Shown here: positions 53,980 to 62,911 of the stretch, piece by piece | Position numbering within the stretch: the first letter of the stretch is position 1 | How the letters are laid out: every line of letters starts with the position of its first letter | Assembly (NCBI GenBank): GCA_947499935.1 | Contig: CANMQH010000001.1 | Coordinates: 1-64,000 of the forward strand | DNA length: 64,000 bases | Source of the DNA: an uncultured Algibacter sp. | GTDB taxonomy: Bacteria > Bacteroidota > Bacteroidia > Flavobacteriales > Flavobacteriaceae | Reading direction: 5' to 3' | Program-made: the position numbers and the translations under genes | Notes under the pieces: model-generated | Databases searched by the model: none | What the model saw: only the letters and a program-made list of their open reading frames with translations | What the model was told of the DNA's origin: nothing

Positions 53980-54363
53980 ATGAAATCAAATAAAGAAATA
54001 TTAGATGAATTAGGAAGAATAGTTGTCAGTGATATTGTTGATAGAAACTATAAAGCTATAGATAAAATTATTTTTAAATGAACGCCTAACCCTAATAAGG
54101 CTAAATATCATGAAGCATTTAGCAGTTTAGCAAAAGTAGATAAAGAAATTATTAAAGATTTTTTTGTGAAAAATAGCCATAATTTGATATTCGATTTTTT
54201 AAATATTTTTACAGAAAACCCTCAATTTAAATTAATTTATGAAGAAATGGGAGAACAAATAAATCTCAATCAAATAAGTGAATCTTTGATGGCTGAACCT
54301 ATTATTGAAAATGGATGAATAGCTAGATTTAGTGAACATGTAAAAGATGATAAAATTATTTAA
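53980..54363 (+). pseudogene. Decayed immunity gene with two in-frame TGA codons
   Basis: The frame starts at ATG 53980, 12 bp after the cassette 2 toxin, and would encode 127 residues to the TAA at 54361. TGA interrupts it at codon 34 (54079-54081, after DKIIFK) and codon 113 (54316-54318, after IIENG). Outside these the frame stays open and protein-like (KVDKEIIKDFFVKNSHN, FDFLNIF). Both stops could be former TGG (Trp) codons changed by a G to A transition. It probably was the immunity gene of the frameshifted toxin and decayed with it. Confidence 0.72.
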
Positions 54364-54390
54364 AAAGGCTCATTGTTTAAAATAACTATT

Positions 54391-54418
54391 ATAAACCGAG
54401 GCATTAGCCTCGGTTTAT
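54391..54418. terminator. Bidirectional terminator-like hairpin
   Basis: A perfect 12-bp stem, ATAAACCGAGGC with GCCTCGGTTTAT, and a 4-nt loop ATTA. It closes the toxin island on the plus strand and lies directly beyond the small minus-strand frame ending at 54422. Confidence 0.75.
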
Positions 54419-54421
54419 CTT

Positions 54422-54532
54422 TTAAAGCGAAGCCACATTTTTATTAAAGAAGTCTTTAACTTTTTTAGTGGTTAGCATTTTATCAATAATTTTCATGATG
54501 ATATTTTTGTCACCTCCTGATGTCGATAGCAT
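54422..54532 (-). CDS. Possible 36-residue peptide
   Basis: A minus-strand frame MLSTSGGDKNIIMKIIDKML, ending FFNKNVASL. It is basic and amphipathic in its second half. An internal ATG at codon 13 is preceded by AGGAGGTGAC, a near-perfect Shine-Dalgarno sequence that is rare in this phylum, which would give a 24-residue peptide. A terminator hairpin follows directly. There is no known relative; it may be a small peptide, a regulatory RNA or a gene fragment. Confidence 0.3.
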   Translation of the reverse strand: MLSTSGGDKNIIMKIIDKMLTTKKVKDFFNKNVASL

Positions 54533-54654
54533 TTGTTAGCAATATAAAGATTAAGAAATAAAAAGAATAAAAGCTTTTACATAAATGTAGGAGCTTTTTT
54601 ATTATAGAGCAACTAAATTTATAGAAAACACTTTTACAGCAACGTAAAGGTGTT

Positions 54655-55908
54655 TTATTCATCATCATCTGTTGTTAACCCAACGTGCATAAAATAAGCA
54701 AACATGTAAATGATAAAAAAAGTATAGAAAAAAGCATTGTACACCCAAAAGTTAAAAAATGAAGTAGCCATATAAAATAAAACGGCAATACTATTACTGA
54801 TTATAGCGAATATAGTTGCCGTTTTGGTTAATTCATTGTTGTTTTCCAACAAAAAAACCTGAAATAAGACTGTATAAGACAAAAGAGATAGTTTAGCATA
54901 GAGGTTAGTACCATATGTAATAAACAATAGAGTAGTGACAAATGTTGTGATAGAAGTAACTAAAAGGATGAATCCAATTTTTTTATTTTTTTTGAAAAGT
55001 ATTTTTTTCGTTTGTTTTTTGAAAAGTAAAAAGAGTGTAGTAAAGTTTTTAGAAAATAAGTTAAAACTGATTAAACACAATAAAGAAAAAAATAACGGCA
55101 CTATTATCAATGTCGGATAGTTATTGACTTTTGAAGCGCTCCAAAAACAAATTATGATTGAGACTATTAGAAAAATAAAACCATGTTTCAAAAAGAAAAT
55201 TTTGACTTTATCAAGGAAATTAAAGATAGAATTTGACTTATAAATATGAACGACATTCATGTTTAAAATAACCTCATTATCAGTAGGGTCAATTAATAAT
55301 GATTTGGTGTAAAGTTGATATGCTTCCTCGTATAATCCATTTTGTTGCATTGTTAAGGCAGAGCTTTTAAAAGAGCTAGCATTATCAGGTTCTAGCCTGA
55401 GAATATCTTCTGTTAAAGATTTTGCTTCATTAAATTTAGATTTTTTAGCCCCATAAATTTCATTCTTTAATTTTAGAGCAGTAACATCGTTTGGACTTAT
55501 TTTTAGTAAGCTTTTTATGATCTCTAAAGCTATTTTTTCTTCACCTCTATTAATGTGAATTTGAGCTTTTTCAGATAAAAAACCTGTACTATTAGGGTTT
55601 ATATTTAAAGCTTTATCAATAGAAATCAGAGCTTTATCTCTATTGTTATTAAAGCTGTAGTATATTGCAAAAATGTGATGCCCCACAGCTTTAAATACAT
55701 CTATATTAGATACTACTAATATTTTAGCGTATTCAATCGCTTTTTCATATTTCTTAGTTTTCACATAAGACCATCCAAGCATATAAATTGCAGAATCGGA
55801 AGCATTGGGCTCTTCTGCTAAATATTTATGCAAGTAAGGTATTGCCTTTTCATATTTATTAATGTCAAATAATTGTTGAGCTCTCTTGTAATTTTTATTC
55901 TTGCTCAT
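54655..55908 (-). CDS. TPR protein with C-terminal membrane domain
   Basis: A 417-residue protein. About five TPR repeats (residues 1-210; e.g. YKRAQQLFDINKYEKAIPYL and SDSAIYMLGWSYVKTKKYEKA) are followed by five or six hydrophobic helices (about 230-410). The TPR domain should face the cytosol. It starts 6 bp after the AAA+ ATPase stop, so it belongs to the same operon. The pairing of a TPR-AAA+ ATPase with a TPR-membrane protein suggests a membrane-linked complex. I do not recognise the family. Confidence 0.8.
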   Translation of the reverse strand: MSKNKNYKRAQQLFDINKYEKAIPYLHKYLAEEPNASDSAIYMLGWSYVKTKKYEKAIEYAKILVVSNIDVFKAVGHHIFAIYYSFNNNRDKALISIDKALNINPNSTGFLSEKAQIHINRGEEKIALEIIKSLLKISPNDVTALKLKNEIYGAKKSKFNEAKSLTEDILRLEPDNASSFKSSALTMQQNGLYEEAYQLYTKSLLIDPTDNEVILNMNVVHIYKSNSIFNFLDKVKIFFLKHGFIFLIVSIIICFWSASKVNNYPTLIIVPLFFSLLCLISFNLFSKNFTTLFLLFKKQTKKILFKKNKKIGFILLVTSITTFVTTLLFITYGTNLYAKLSLLSYTVLFQVFLLENNNELTKTATIFAIISNSIAVLFYMATSFFNFWVYNAFFYTFFIIYMFAYFMHVGLTTDDDE

Positions 55909-55914
55909 CTACAA

Positions 55915-57219
55915 TTATTTTTTTAAGTAATCTAGTATATCATTATAAATACCAGATTCATTTGAATAGGTAGCGTAGTTTTTTGCAGTATTAAACCATT
56001 CCTTTGTGCTAGGTGCAACTTTTTTAATGGCGTTTATTATATCTTTTGTTTTTAATGGTTTAACAACACCATCTTTAAATGATGCCTTTAATTTATTTTC
56101 TATAGCAATATCTATAGCGGCACTTAAATCAGCTCCTGAAAACCCTTCTGATGATTTAGCTATTTTAGTAAAATCAATTTTTTCAGTAGGCTTTTCATTA
56201 AGCATTATTTTAAAAATCGATTCTCTTGCTTTTAAGTCTGGTGGTGATACAAAAATAATCCTGTCAAACCTTCCAGGTCTTTTAAATGCAGGGTCAATAT
56301 TCCATAACATATTGGTAGCACCTACAACTAAAATCCCTTCATTATCCGAATTTATACCGTCAAGTTCTGCTAAAAATTGATTTATACTATTTGTTTGATT
56401 ATTGGAAGTACTAGTTCTACTTGCACCAAGAGCATCAATTTCATCAATAAACATTACACAAGGTGTGCTTCTTCTTGCTAGTTCAAAAATTTCGTGTAAA
56501 TTTTTTTCACTATTACCTATCCACATATCCAAAATATCATTGATAGATACATTTATAAAGTTAGCATTAATTTCTCCCGCAGTTGCTTTTGCTATGAAAG
56601 TTTTTCCACATCCTGGAGGACCATAAAGTAAAATTCCTCCTCCTATTTTTTTTCCATAGGCTTTATATAAATCTTGATGTTCAAGAGGCTTGATTATTTT
56701 TAATGAAATTTCATCTTTTACATTATCCATCCCTCCAATATCGTAAAAGTTGATTTTAGGTTTTGACAAAAAATGTGCTTTATCACTCTCTATTTGAGCT
56801 AGATTTTCTTCATGTTTTTTACTTATCCTAAATTCTTGATCAAGCTCTTCCTTAATATAGTTTTCATCAATATCTATAATCTTTAAATAATATTCTTTAG
56901 CAATTTCGAAGTTTTCAAGCTTCAATTGATTTTGGCATTCTAGTTCAAGTAATTCTGTATTATTTGTGTCATTTTCTAACAAATCCTCTAGAATGATAGA
57001 TGATGCTGAATATTTTGCAAGATTATAATAACAGTTAGCCAATCTTGTTTTTACTAAATCATTAGTAGGTTCTTGTCTTAATACTTCTAAATATTGATCT
57101 TCTGAATTTATATAATCTCCTTTTTCATCCATTAAGGATGCTACTTGAAGTCTTAAAGGAATATTATTTGGAGAAAATTTTAATGCTTCTAATAAATTAC
57201 TTAATAAATCGTTCTGCAT
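55915..57219 (-). CDS. TPR-containing AAA+ ATPase (Cdc48/Vps4-like)
   Basis: A 434-residue protein. TPR-like helices (about 1-135) precede one AAA+ module (about 150-400). Walker A is GPPGCGKT, Walker B is CVMFIDEIDALG, the pore-loop region has FINVSINDILDMWIGNSEKN, and the second region of homology has NIDPAFKRPGRFDRIIF with its arginine fingers. The tail (SGADLSAAIDIAIENKL and the late helix) is like Vps4 or Cdc48-type remodellers, with no protease domain, so it would unfold or remodel a protein rather than degrade it. It lies 18 bp after the XRE gene and 6 bp before the TPR-membrane gene. Confidence 0.88.
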   Translation of the reverse strand: MQNDLLSNLLEALKFSPNNIPLRLQVASLMDEKGDYINSEDQYLEVLRQEPTNDLVKTRLANCYYNLAKYSASSIILEDLLENDTNNTELLELECQNQLKLENFEIAKEYYLKIIDIDENYIKEELDQEFRISKKHEENLAQIESDKAHFLSKPKINFYDIGGMDNVKDEISLKIIKPLEHQDLYKAYGKKIGGGILLYGPPGCGKTFIAKATAGEINANFINVSINDILDMWIGNSEKNLHEIFELARRSTPCVMFIDEIDALGASRTSTSNNQTNSINQFLAELDGINSDNEGILVVGATNMLWNIDPAFKRPGRFDRIIFVSPPDLKARESIFKIMLNEKPTEKIDFTKIAKSSEGFSGADLSAAIDIAIENKLKASFKDGVVKPLKTKDIINAIKKVAPSTKEWFNTAKNYATYSNESGIYNDILDYLKK

Positions 57220-57237
57220 GAGTATATTTTGAGAGTT

Positions 57238-57567
57238 TTATAGTATCGCTTGTAATTTAGATTGCTTAATAAAAGTATCAAGCAATGCAAATACATGTGC
57301 TTTACTGTCTTCTGATAATTTTTGAATATCCTTTAATCGTTGTAAAGTTTCTTTATCTATTTGTTCATAAGCTGCATCTTTAACAAGGTAATCTAAAGTA
57401 ACCCCAAGAGCATCTGCAATTTTTGTAGCCACGTCTATTGAAGGTATATTTTCTCCTCTCTCATATTTCCCTATAATATCTCCAGAAGTTCCAACAAGCT
57501 TCCCTAAGTCTGCTTGTCTAATTTTTTTCTGTTTACGAGCAAAGCTCAATCTGTCTGCAAAAGCCAT
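57238..57567 (-). CDS. XRE-family transcriptional regulator
   Basis: A 109-residue protein with an N-terminal Cro/C1 helix-turn-helix (about 6-60: IRQADLGKLVGTSGDIIGKY) and a C-terminal helical extension that may dimerise or sense. It heads a three-gene minus-strand operon, so autoregulation is likely. The IS200-type unit ends within about 30 bp of its start codon, so the native promoter may have been displaced. Confidence 0.9.
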   Translation of the reverse strand: MAFADRLSFARKQKKIRQADLGKLVGTSGDIIGKYERGENIPSIDVATKIADALGVTLDYLVKDAAYEQIDKETLQRLKDIQKLSEDSKAHVFALLDTFIKQSKLQAIL

Positions 57568-57597
57568 AAATACCTCGTTTTTATGAATGATTTAATC

Positions 57598-58128
57598 AAT
57601 AGAATTCCCCGACGCTTGCGTCGGGTGTAGCGTAAAGATAATTATTTTTGCTCAATGAGTGAGCATATCCATAAGAGTCATAATAAAAGTTTGTTGTTGT
57701 ATCATTTGGTTTATCCAATAAAATATATGCGTAGTGTTTTGAATGAAGAAGTTTCACAAACTTTAAAAGAGATTTGTTTGGGAATTTCATTGCGTTATGA
57801 GATTTATTTTGTTGAGATTGGTTGTGATGAAAATCATGTGCATTTTTTGATACAAAGCGTCCCAATGATGTCACCTAAGAAGATTATTAATGCCGTCAAG
57901 AGTTTGACGGCAAGAGAAATTTTCAGATTACATCCAGAAGTAAAAAGATTTTTGTGGGGAGGTAAATTTTGGACTGCTGGATATTATATTAACACGGTTG
58001 GTCAGTATGCTAATGAAGAGGTAATTAAGAAATATTTGAAAAATCAGGGAAAAGAAGATGAGTATAAGAAAATTCATGCTTCTCAGTTGAAGTTGTTTTG
58101 ATACCTCGTACCCTTGGGTCGAGGTTGT
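57598..58128 (+). mobile_element. IS200/IS605-family insertion unit (tnpA only)
   Basis: The unit is bounded by two hairpins typical of the family: CCCGACGC-TT-GCGTCGGG (57608-57625) upstream of tnpA and ACCTCG-T-ACCC-TT-GGGT-CGAGGT (58103-58125) directly downstream. There are no terminal inverted repeats and no visible target duplication, as expected for single-strand transposition. The exact ends are estimates. There is no tnpB. It may alternatively be a REP-associated (RAYT-like) transposase, given the 210-bp repeat that begins 18 bp further on. Confidence 0.8.
57655..58101 (+). CDS. tnpA: IS200/IS605-type transposase TnpA (Y1 HUH)
   Basis: A 148-residue single-strand transposase, the normal length. 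The HUH metal motif is His61-Val-His63 (DENHVHFLIQ), and the catalytic tyrosine is Tyr127 in VIKKYLKNQG, so the enzyme looks active. YLNTVG-like text (GYYINTVGQYANEE) precedes it. It cuts and joins single-stranded DNA at subterminal hairpins. The gene fits between hairpins on both sides. Confidence 0.92.
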   Translation: MSEHIHKSHNKSLLLYHLVYPIKYMRSVLNEEVSQTLKEICLGISLRYEIYFVEIGCDENHVHFLIQSVPMMSPKKIINAVKSLTAREIFRLHPEVKRFLWGGKFWTAGYYINTVGQYANEEVIKKYLKNQGKEDEYKKIHASQLKLF

Positions 58129-58145
58129 TCATTCGTAATCATTAT

Positions 58146-58355
58146 AAACGTGAGTTCGATATATTGTTATCTGACAATCCGCTATTTAAAAACCCAAATA
58201 GGAGAAATGTGTCATTCCGAACGAGGAACGAGGAGGAATCTCATCTTTCTGAGATGTTTCGTCACTAATGTCTTCGCTCTGTCGACATGACAAATCACTG
58301 TTTGTCAGAAATATAAATACTATTGTTTATTGAGTTTTATATCCAACTCACGTTA
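58146..58355 (+). repeat. 210-bp element with terminal inverted repeats, copy 2
   Basis: It runs from AAACGTGAGTTCGATATA (58146-58163) to TATATCCAACTCACGTTA (58338-58355), the latter with two changes from a perfect inverse. Length and internal sequence match copy 1 at 19977-20186 in the opposite orientation. The interior contains GTCATTCCGAACGAGGAACG and a hairpin ATCTCATCTTTCTGAGAT. It lies 45 bp downstream of the tnpA stop codon. Confidence 0.87.
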
Positions 58356-58599
58356 TAAGCAACGTCCATTAGCTGAGAATAATTTCAATAATATTCTTTT
58401 TCGAACGAAAAAATAAACCACCCACTTAAGGTTCAAATATCCTATGTTCGATTTTGTAATGTCTCCATATTTAAATGGTATTTAGATATACTTTGGTATA
58501 CCTAAAAAACTTACAAGTAAAGTAGTATAAGTATATAATTAAATTAACTTCGAAACGTATTACTGATTTAAGCCTTAAAAAATTAATTTTATTCTACTT

Positions 58600-60729
58600 A
58601 TGAAACGATACAAATTTACTTTGTTGGTGTTATTTGCACTAATATTATCTTGCAATAACGAGAGTGTAGATGACGATCCGCAAAATATAACTCCACCAGA
58701 AGAAGATCAAGATGATAGATCTTCAACACCATGTGCATTTAATTTATCAAATCTAAATCAAGGCGATGTTATAACAATAGATTGCCTACTAGATTTAGGA
58801 GGGCAAACAGTAAATATACCCAATAATGTAACCTTAGAATTTGACGGCGGGGATATTATTAACGGGACGTTGAATTTTGCCGCCAATGGTAAAATTGACA
58901 CTCGACTCTTAAATTTAAGTTTAAAAATTAATGGAGAAGCAACGGTTATAGCCAACAATTTTATTTTTATTCCTTCAAGATGGGATATTGTTCAAGGCGC
59001 TATAAATGGAGAAATAGCTTTCAAAAACCATGAAAATATTCAAGAAGCCGTGGATCTTGTAAAAAGATTAACACCAATAGCTAATTTTGAAAGAACCAAT
59101 TTTAGTATCTCTAGAATGGATGCTTTTTTTGAATCTAATTCTGGAGGTGACTTTCAGGTAATGGAAATACCTTCAAACTTTAATTTGATAATGTCAGATG
59201 AAACTGTATTAAGAGTTTTTTCGGTTAATGATCCAAGGTCTACTTCTAAAATAATACGATTAGTGGGTGTTACTAATATTTCTGTTAAAGGAGGTAAACT
59301 TATAGGCGATCGTCTAGAACGTATACAACCTCGTGTAGGTAGCGTATTATTTGATATTAAGGGAAGTCAAAATATTTTAGTAGAAAATGTTTCAATGACA
59401 TTAGGGTCTGTAACAGGTCTAACAATTAATAGCGTAGGACGAAAAGGAAATCCAATAGCCGATGGTACGGACTATTTCCCAAGTAAAAATATAATTGTTA
59501 GAAATTGTTTTTTTGACTCCAATCGATCAAATAACCTATCTATAACAGATGGAGAAGATATTACAGTAGAAAACTGTCAATTGTTTAGAGTAGGAAATAC
59601 TATTGGAGAATCAACAGGAGAAGCTCCAAGAATAGGTATTGTAATAGAGCCTGTGCAAGGCCAAGTTGTAGAGCGAATAACTATTAAAAATAATGAAGTA
59701 AGAGAAGGACAAGGCATATCTATACTAGCAGCCTTTGGAAATGATTTTTTAATTACTGGTAATACAACAGACGGTGGTGTTGGTTGGAATGGAGCATCTA
59801 ATGTAAGAATTATTGATAACCCCTCTATTGGAGGTGTTTCAGCTGGAGATGATAATGGATTTAATCTATCGCAAAGTATAGGTAATGTAGTAAGAAACAA
59901 TGTTATTAGAAATGCACCAACAGGAATTAGAGCCACTAACGATGATGTTATTATAGAAGACAACCAAATTATAAATTGTAAGGTAGGTATGCAATTGGCA
60001 AACCTAAAAGATTCTCAGGTAAGAAATAATACTATTACAAGTAATGTTGAAGATAGTTTTGGAATTAATTCTCAGATAAGAGTAGACAATGTTCTTGTTA
60101 CAGGAAATACAGTAACACTAGAAAATGGTAGGGCTTTTGCTTTAGGTGGTATTAACGATGATGAGGTAAGCACTCTAGTAATAGAAGACAATACGTTTGA
60201 TTGTGGTAAAACAGGAAGAATAACATTTAGTAAAGGTATTAATATAATAAACAACACTTTTCTAAAAACCGGTTTTGGAATAACAAGCTCTTCTCGCATA
60301 CGAGTAATAGGAAATAACATTACCAATACAAGAGATAATTTTAATGCTTTTTTTATTAATAATTCTTTGGCTGTAGATGATATTCAAGTATTAGATAATT
60401 TTATAGAAAGTAGAGCAGAACGGGGTTCAAATGCTATTAGATTGCATTTGTCTGGATCAGTAGACCAGAACACATTAATAAACAGTGCTACTAATATCTT
60501 AGTTAGAAACAACCGTTTTAAAGTTTTTGGGAATAATTTTGCTATTAATTCGGTAAACTTTAATAGGGTTAAGATAGAAAATAACAAAATTGAGATAGAT
60601 TTAGATGCTTGTTGTAATCAAGCTATTTTCTTTAGGGGGGATAATAGTTTTCTAACGGGTAACACAGATTTTTCTGGAAATCCATTACAAAAAACAGATA
60701 TAATTGGCAACAATAACATTATCAATTAA
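58600..60729 (+). CDS. Beta-helix lipoprotein, paralogue 1
   Basis: A 709-residue protein with lipobox LILSC (about Cys18), followed by NNESVDDD, an acidic stretch like a surface-export signal. A conserved N-terminal module (about 45-110: NQGDVITIDCLLDLGGQTV, then EFDGGDIINGTLNF) leads into a long right-handed parallel beta-helix of short repeats such as NIIVRNCFFDSN and ITIKNNEVREGQG. The fold is shared by pectate-lyase-like enzymes and by adhesins. I cannot point to catalytic residues, so the substrate is unknown. It is probably an outer-surface protein. Its paralogue follows after 17 bp. Confidence 0.85.
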   Translation: MKRYKFTLLVLFALILSCNNESVDDDPQNITPPEEDQDDRSSTPCAFNLSNLNQGDVITIDCLLDLGGQTVNIPNNVTLEFDGGDIINGTLNFAANGKIDTRLLNLSLKINGEATVIANNFIFIPSRWDIVQGAINGEIAFKNHENIQEAVDLVKRLTPIANFERTNFSISRMDAFFESNSGGDFQVMEIPSNFNLIMSDETVLRVFSVNDPRSTSKIIRLVGVTNISVKGGKLIGDRLERIQPRVGSVLFDIKGSQNILVENVSMTLGSVTGLTINSVGRKGNPIADGTDYFPSKNIIVRNCFFDSNRSNNLSITDGEDITVENCQLFRVGNTIGESTGEAPRIGIVIEPVQGQVVERITIKNNEVREGQGISILAAFGNDFLITGNTTDGGVGWNGASNVRIIDNPSIGGVSAGDDNGFNLSQSIGNVVRNNVIRNAPTGIRATNDDVIIEDNQIINCKVGMQLANLKDSQVRNNTITSNVEDSFGINSQIRVDNVLVTGNTVTLENGRAFALGGINDDEVSTLVIEDNTFDCGKTGRITFSKGINIINNTFLKTGFGITSSSRIRVIGNNITNTRDNFNAFFINNSLAVDDIQVLDNFIESRAERGSNAIRLHLSGSVDQNTLINSATNILVRNNRFKVFGNNFAINSVNFNRVKIENNKIEIDLDACCNQAIFFRGDNSFLTGNTDFSGNPLQKTDIIGNNNIIN

Positions 60730-60746
60730 AACCGATTTTACTAAAA

Positions 60747-62882
60747 ATGATTTCAAAATTTCTAAAAAACGGATTGCTTATTTTTCTACCATTATCATTG
60801 ATGCTATCCTGCAATAACGAAAGCATAGATGACGACTCGCAAAATTTAACTCCAGAAGAAGAACAAGATATAAGAACTACAACACCATGCGCATTTAGTT
60901 TATCTAATTTAAATCAAGGCGATGTTATAACAATAGATTGCCTACTTGATCTAGACGGCCAAACAGTAAATATACCAGAAAATGTAACCTTGGAATTTGA
61001 TGGTGGAGATATTATTAACGGAACCTTAAATTTTGCTAACGAAGGGAGAATTGATGGTCGTTTATTAAATTCATCATTAGGAATAGAAGGAAGTGCTCAG
61101 CTTATAGATGCAGAATTTACTTTCATAGCCAGCAGATGGGAGCTAACAGAAGGTAATGTAAACATAGGTGTTTCGCGTTCTAATTTAGACGCCATTCAAA
61201 ACACGGTAGATTTAACCAAATCTTTGGGAGCTTCTACTTTTATTGTAAATCAAATGGATGCTTTTTTTGATATTGAAGACCCAGGTGCAGTTGGGAAAGT
61301 AGCTATGATTAAAATGCCCTCGGATTTTCATTTTAAAATGTCTGATCAAACACATTTAAGGGTATTTCCAACAAATAAAAGAAATGCTATTGGATTAATT
61401 TTAATCCAAGAAGTTACTAATGTTAAGGTTTCTGGAGGGTTTTTACACGGAGATAGAGATGAGCATGGGCCTGATTTAACAGGAGGAATTCTTTTGGAAA
61501 TAAAAGGCGGGCAAGATGTTGTTGTAGATGGAGTAACCATGCTTAATTCTGCTTGGACTGGTTTAACAATAAATAGTATTGGAAGACTAGGTAATCCTAT
61601 TCCAGATGGGACAGATTATTTTCCAAGTAAAAATGTACTTATTTCTAGCTGCATATTAAATAATAATGCAGGTAATAATTTGTCTATTACAGACGGTGAA
61701 GATATTATAATTGATGGTTGTCAATTTATTAAATCGGGAAGAGATACCGAATTTTCTAGAGGAAGAGCACCACAAGCTGCTATAGATATAGAACCATTTC
61801 AAGGACAAAGAGTAGAAAGAGTTATTATAAGAAATAATACCGAACGCGAGGGAGCTAGAATAGGCTTTTTAGCTTCCGGAGGTAAAGATATACTTATAGA
61901 AGATAATGATACGGAATTAGGTATTGGTTGGAATGAAGCTACCAAAGTACATGTTATAAACAATGTCTGTGGAGGAGTTAATGGAGGGTTCTTTAGCGCT
62001 CATGCTTTAAGTGTAAGCGAAGATAATATTATTTCTGGGAATACAATTAGAGGAGCAAGCGAAGCTATAGTGCTTTCCAACGATGATATTAAAGTTTTTG
62101 ATAATACAATGATTAATTGCAGAGGTGGAATTAGAATTCGTGGACTAAAAGACTCTGAGATTTACAATAATACTTTTGAAAGTAATATAGAAGCGAGTTT
62201 TGGTTTTATATTTAATAATTTTTCTGATAATGTTACCATAAGAGATAATAGGATTACAGCTGCGGGTAGATCGTTTCTTATAGAAGGTCTAAACGGCGAT
62301 GAGAGCGAAATAGATTATAAGATATCTATAGAAAATAATAATTTTAATTGTGAGAATATAGGTAGAATTAGTTTTAGTAAAGGAGTAGAACTTAAAGGGA
62401 ATAATTTTAATGGTACAGGTTTTGGTTTAACCAGTTCCTCTAATATTGATATTCTAGAAAATACTATTATTGGTACTAGTGATAACCCAACATTTGCAAT
62501 GAATAATAATAATGTTCTAAAAAACATAAATATAATCGGTAATACTTTAGATAATAGAAGCTCTGGTGGAAATTCGTATGGAATAAGAATTAATACTATA
62601 GGGGATACCTTTGTTGATCAAGATGCGAATATTAAAATAGAAGACAATACCATAAAAACAACAGGTGGTAATTTTGTTATTCATTCTATTGAAATTAGTG
62701 GGATTACCATAAACAATAACATTATGGAAAATACAGGAGACAATTGTTGTATTATTCCGTTTTATTTTAGAGGAAATAATTCTATAATAACCAATAATCA
62801 AGTTTCTAAAGAAGATAGTACTTCTAAAGAAATTGATATTGATGGGGTTAATAATACAATAAACAACAATACATTAAATTAG
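60747..62882 (+). CDS. Beta-helix lipoprotein, paralogue 2
   Basis: A 711-residue protein collinear with its neighbour over its full length, with lipobox LMLSC and NNESIDDD after it. The N-terminal module is nearly identical (NQGDVITIDCLLDLDGQTV), while the helix repeats diverge more. Shared landmarks include PDGTDYFPSKN and NNLSITDGEDI in the middle. The tandem pair arose by duplication. It ends at a convergent junction with the HxlR gene. Confidence 0.85.
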   Translation: MISKFLKNGLLIFLPLSLMLSCNNESIDDDSQNLTPEEEQDIRTTTPCAFSLSNLNQGDVITIDCLLDLDGQTVNIPENVTLEFDGGDIINGTLNFANEGRIDGRLLNSSLGIEGSAQLIDAEFTFIASRWELTEGNVNIGVSRSNLDAIQNTVDLTKSLGASTFIVNQMDAFFDIEDPGAVGKVAMIKMPSDFHFKMSDQTHLRVFPTNKRNAIGLILIQEVTNVKVSGGFLHGDRDEHGPDLTGGILLEIKGGQDVVVDGVTMLNSAWTGLTINSIGRLGNPIPDGTDYFPSKNVLISSCILNNNAGNNLSITDGEDIIIDGCQFIKSGRDTEFSRGRAPQAAIDIEPFQGQRVERVIIRNNTEREGARIGFLASGGKDILIEDNDTELGIGWNEATKVHVINNVCGGVNGGFFSAHALSVSEDNIISGNTIRGASEAIVLSNDDIKVFDNTMINCRGGIRIRGLKDSEIYNNTFESNIEASFGFIFNNFSDNVTIRDNRITAAGRSFLIEGLNGDESEIDYKISIENNNFNCENIGRISFSKGVELKGNNFNGTGFGLTSSSNIDILENTIIGTSDNPTFAMNNNNVLKNINIIGNTLDNRSSGGNSYGIRINTIGDTFVDQDANIKIEDNTIKTTGGNFVIHSIEISGITINNNIMENTGDNCCIIPFYFRGNNSIITNNQVSKEDSTSKEIDIDGVNNTINNNTLN

Positions 62883-62911
62883 ATGGGGTTTTGTAAATAA
62901 CATCTAATTTA

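Noticed and set aside
57596..57874. 92-codon minus-strand frame opposite tnpA
   Set aside because: It overlaps the IS hairpin and a transposase with intact catalytic residues; no supporting motif.
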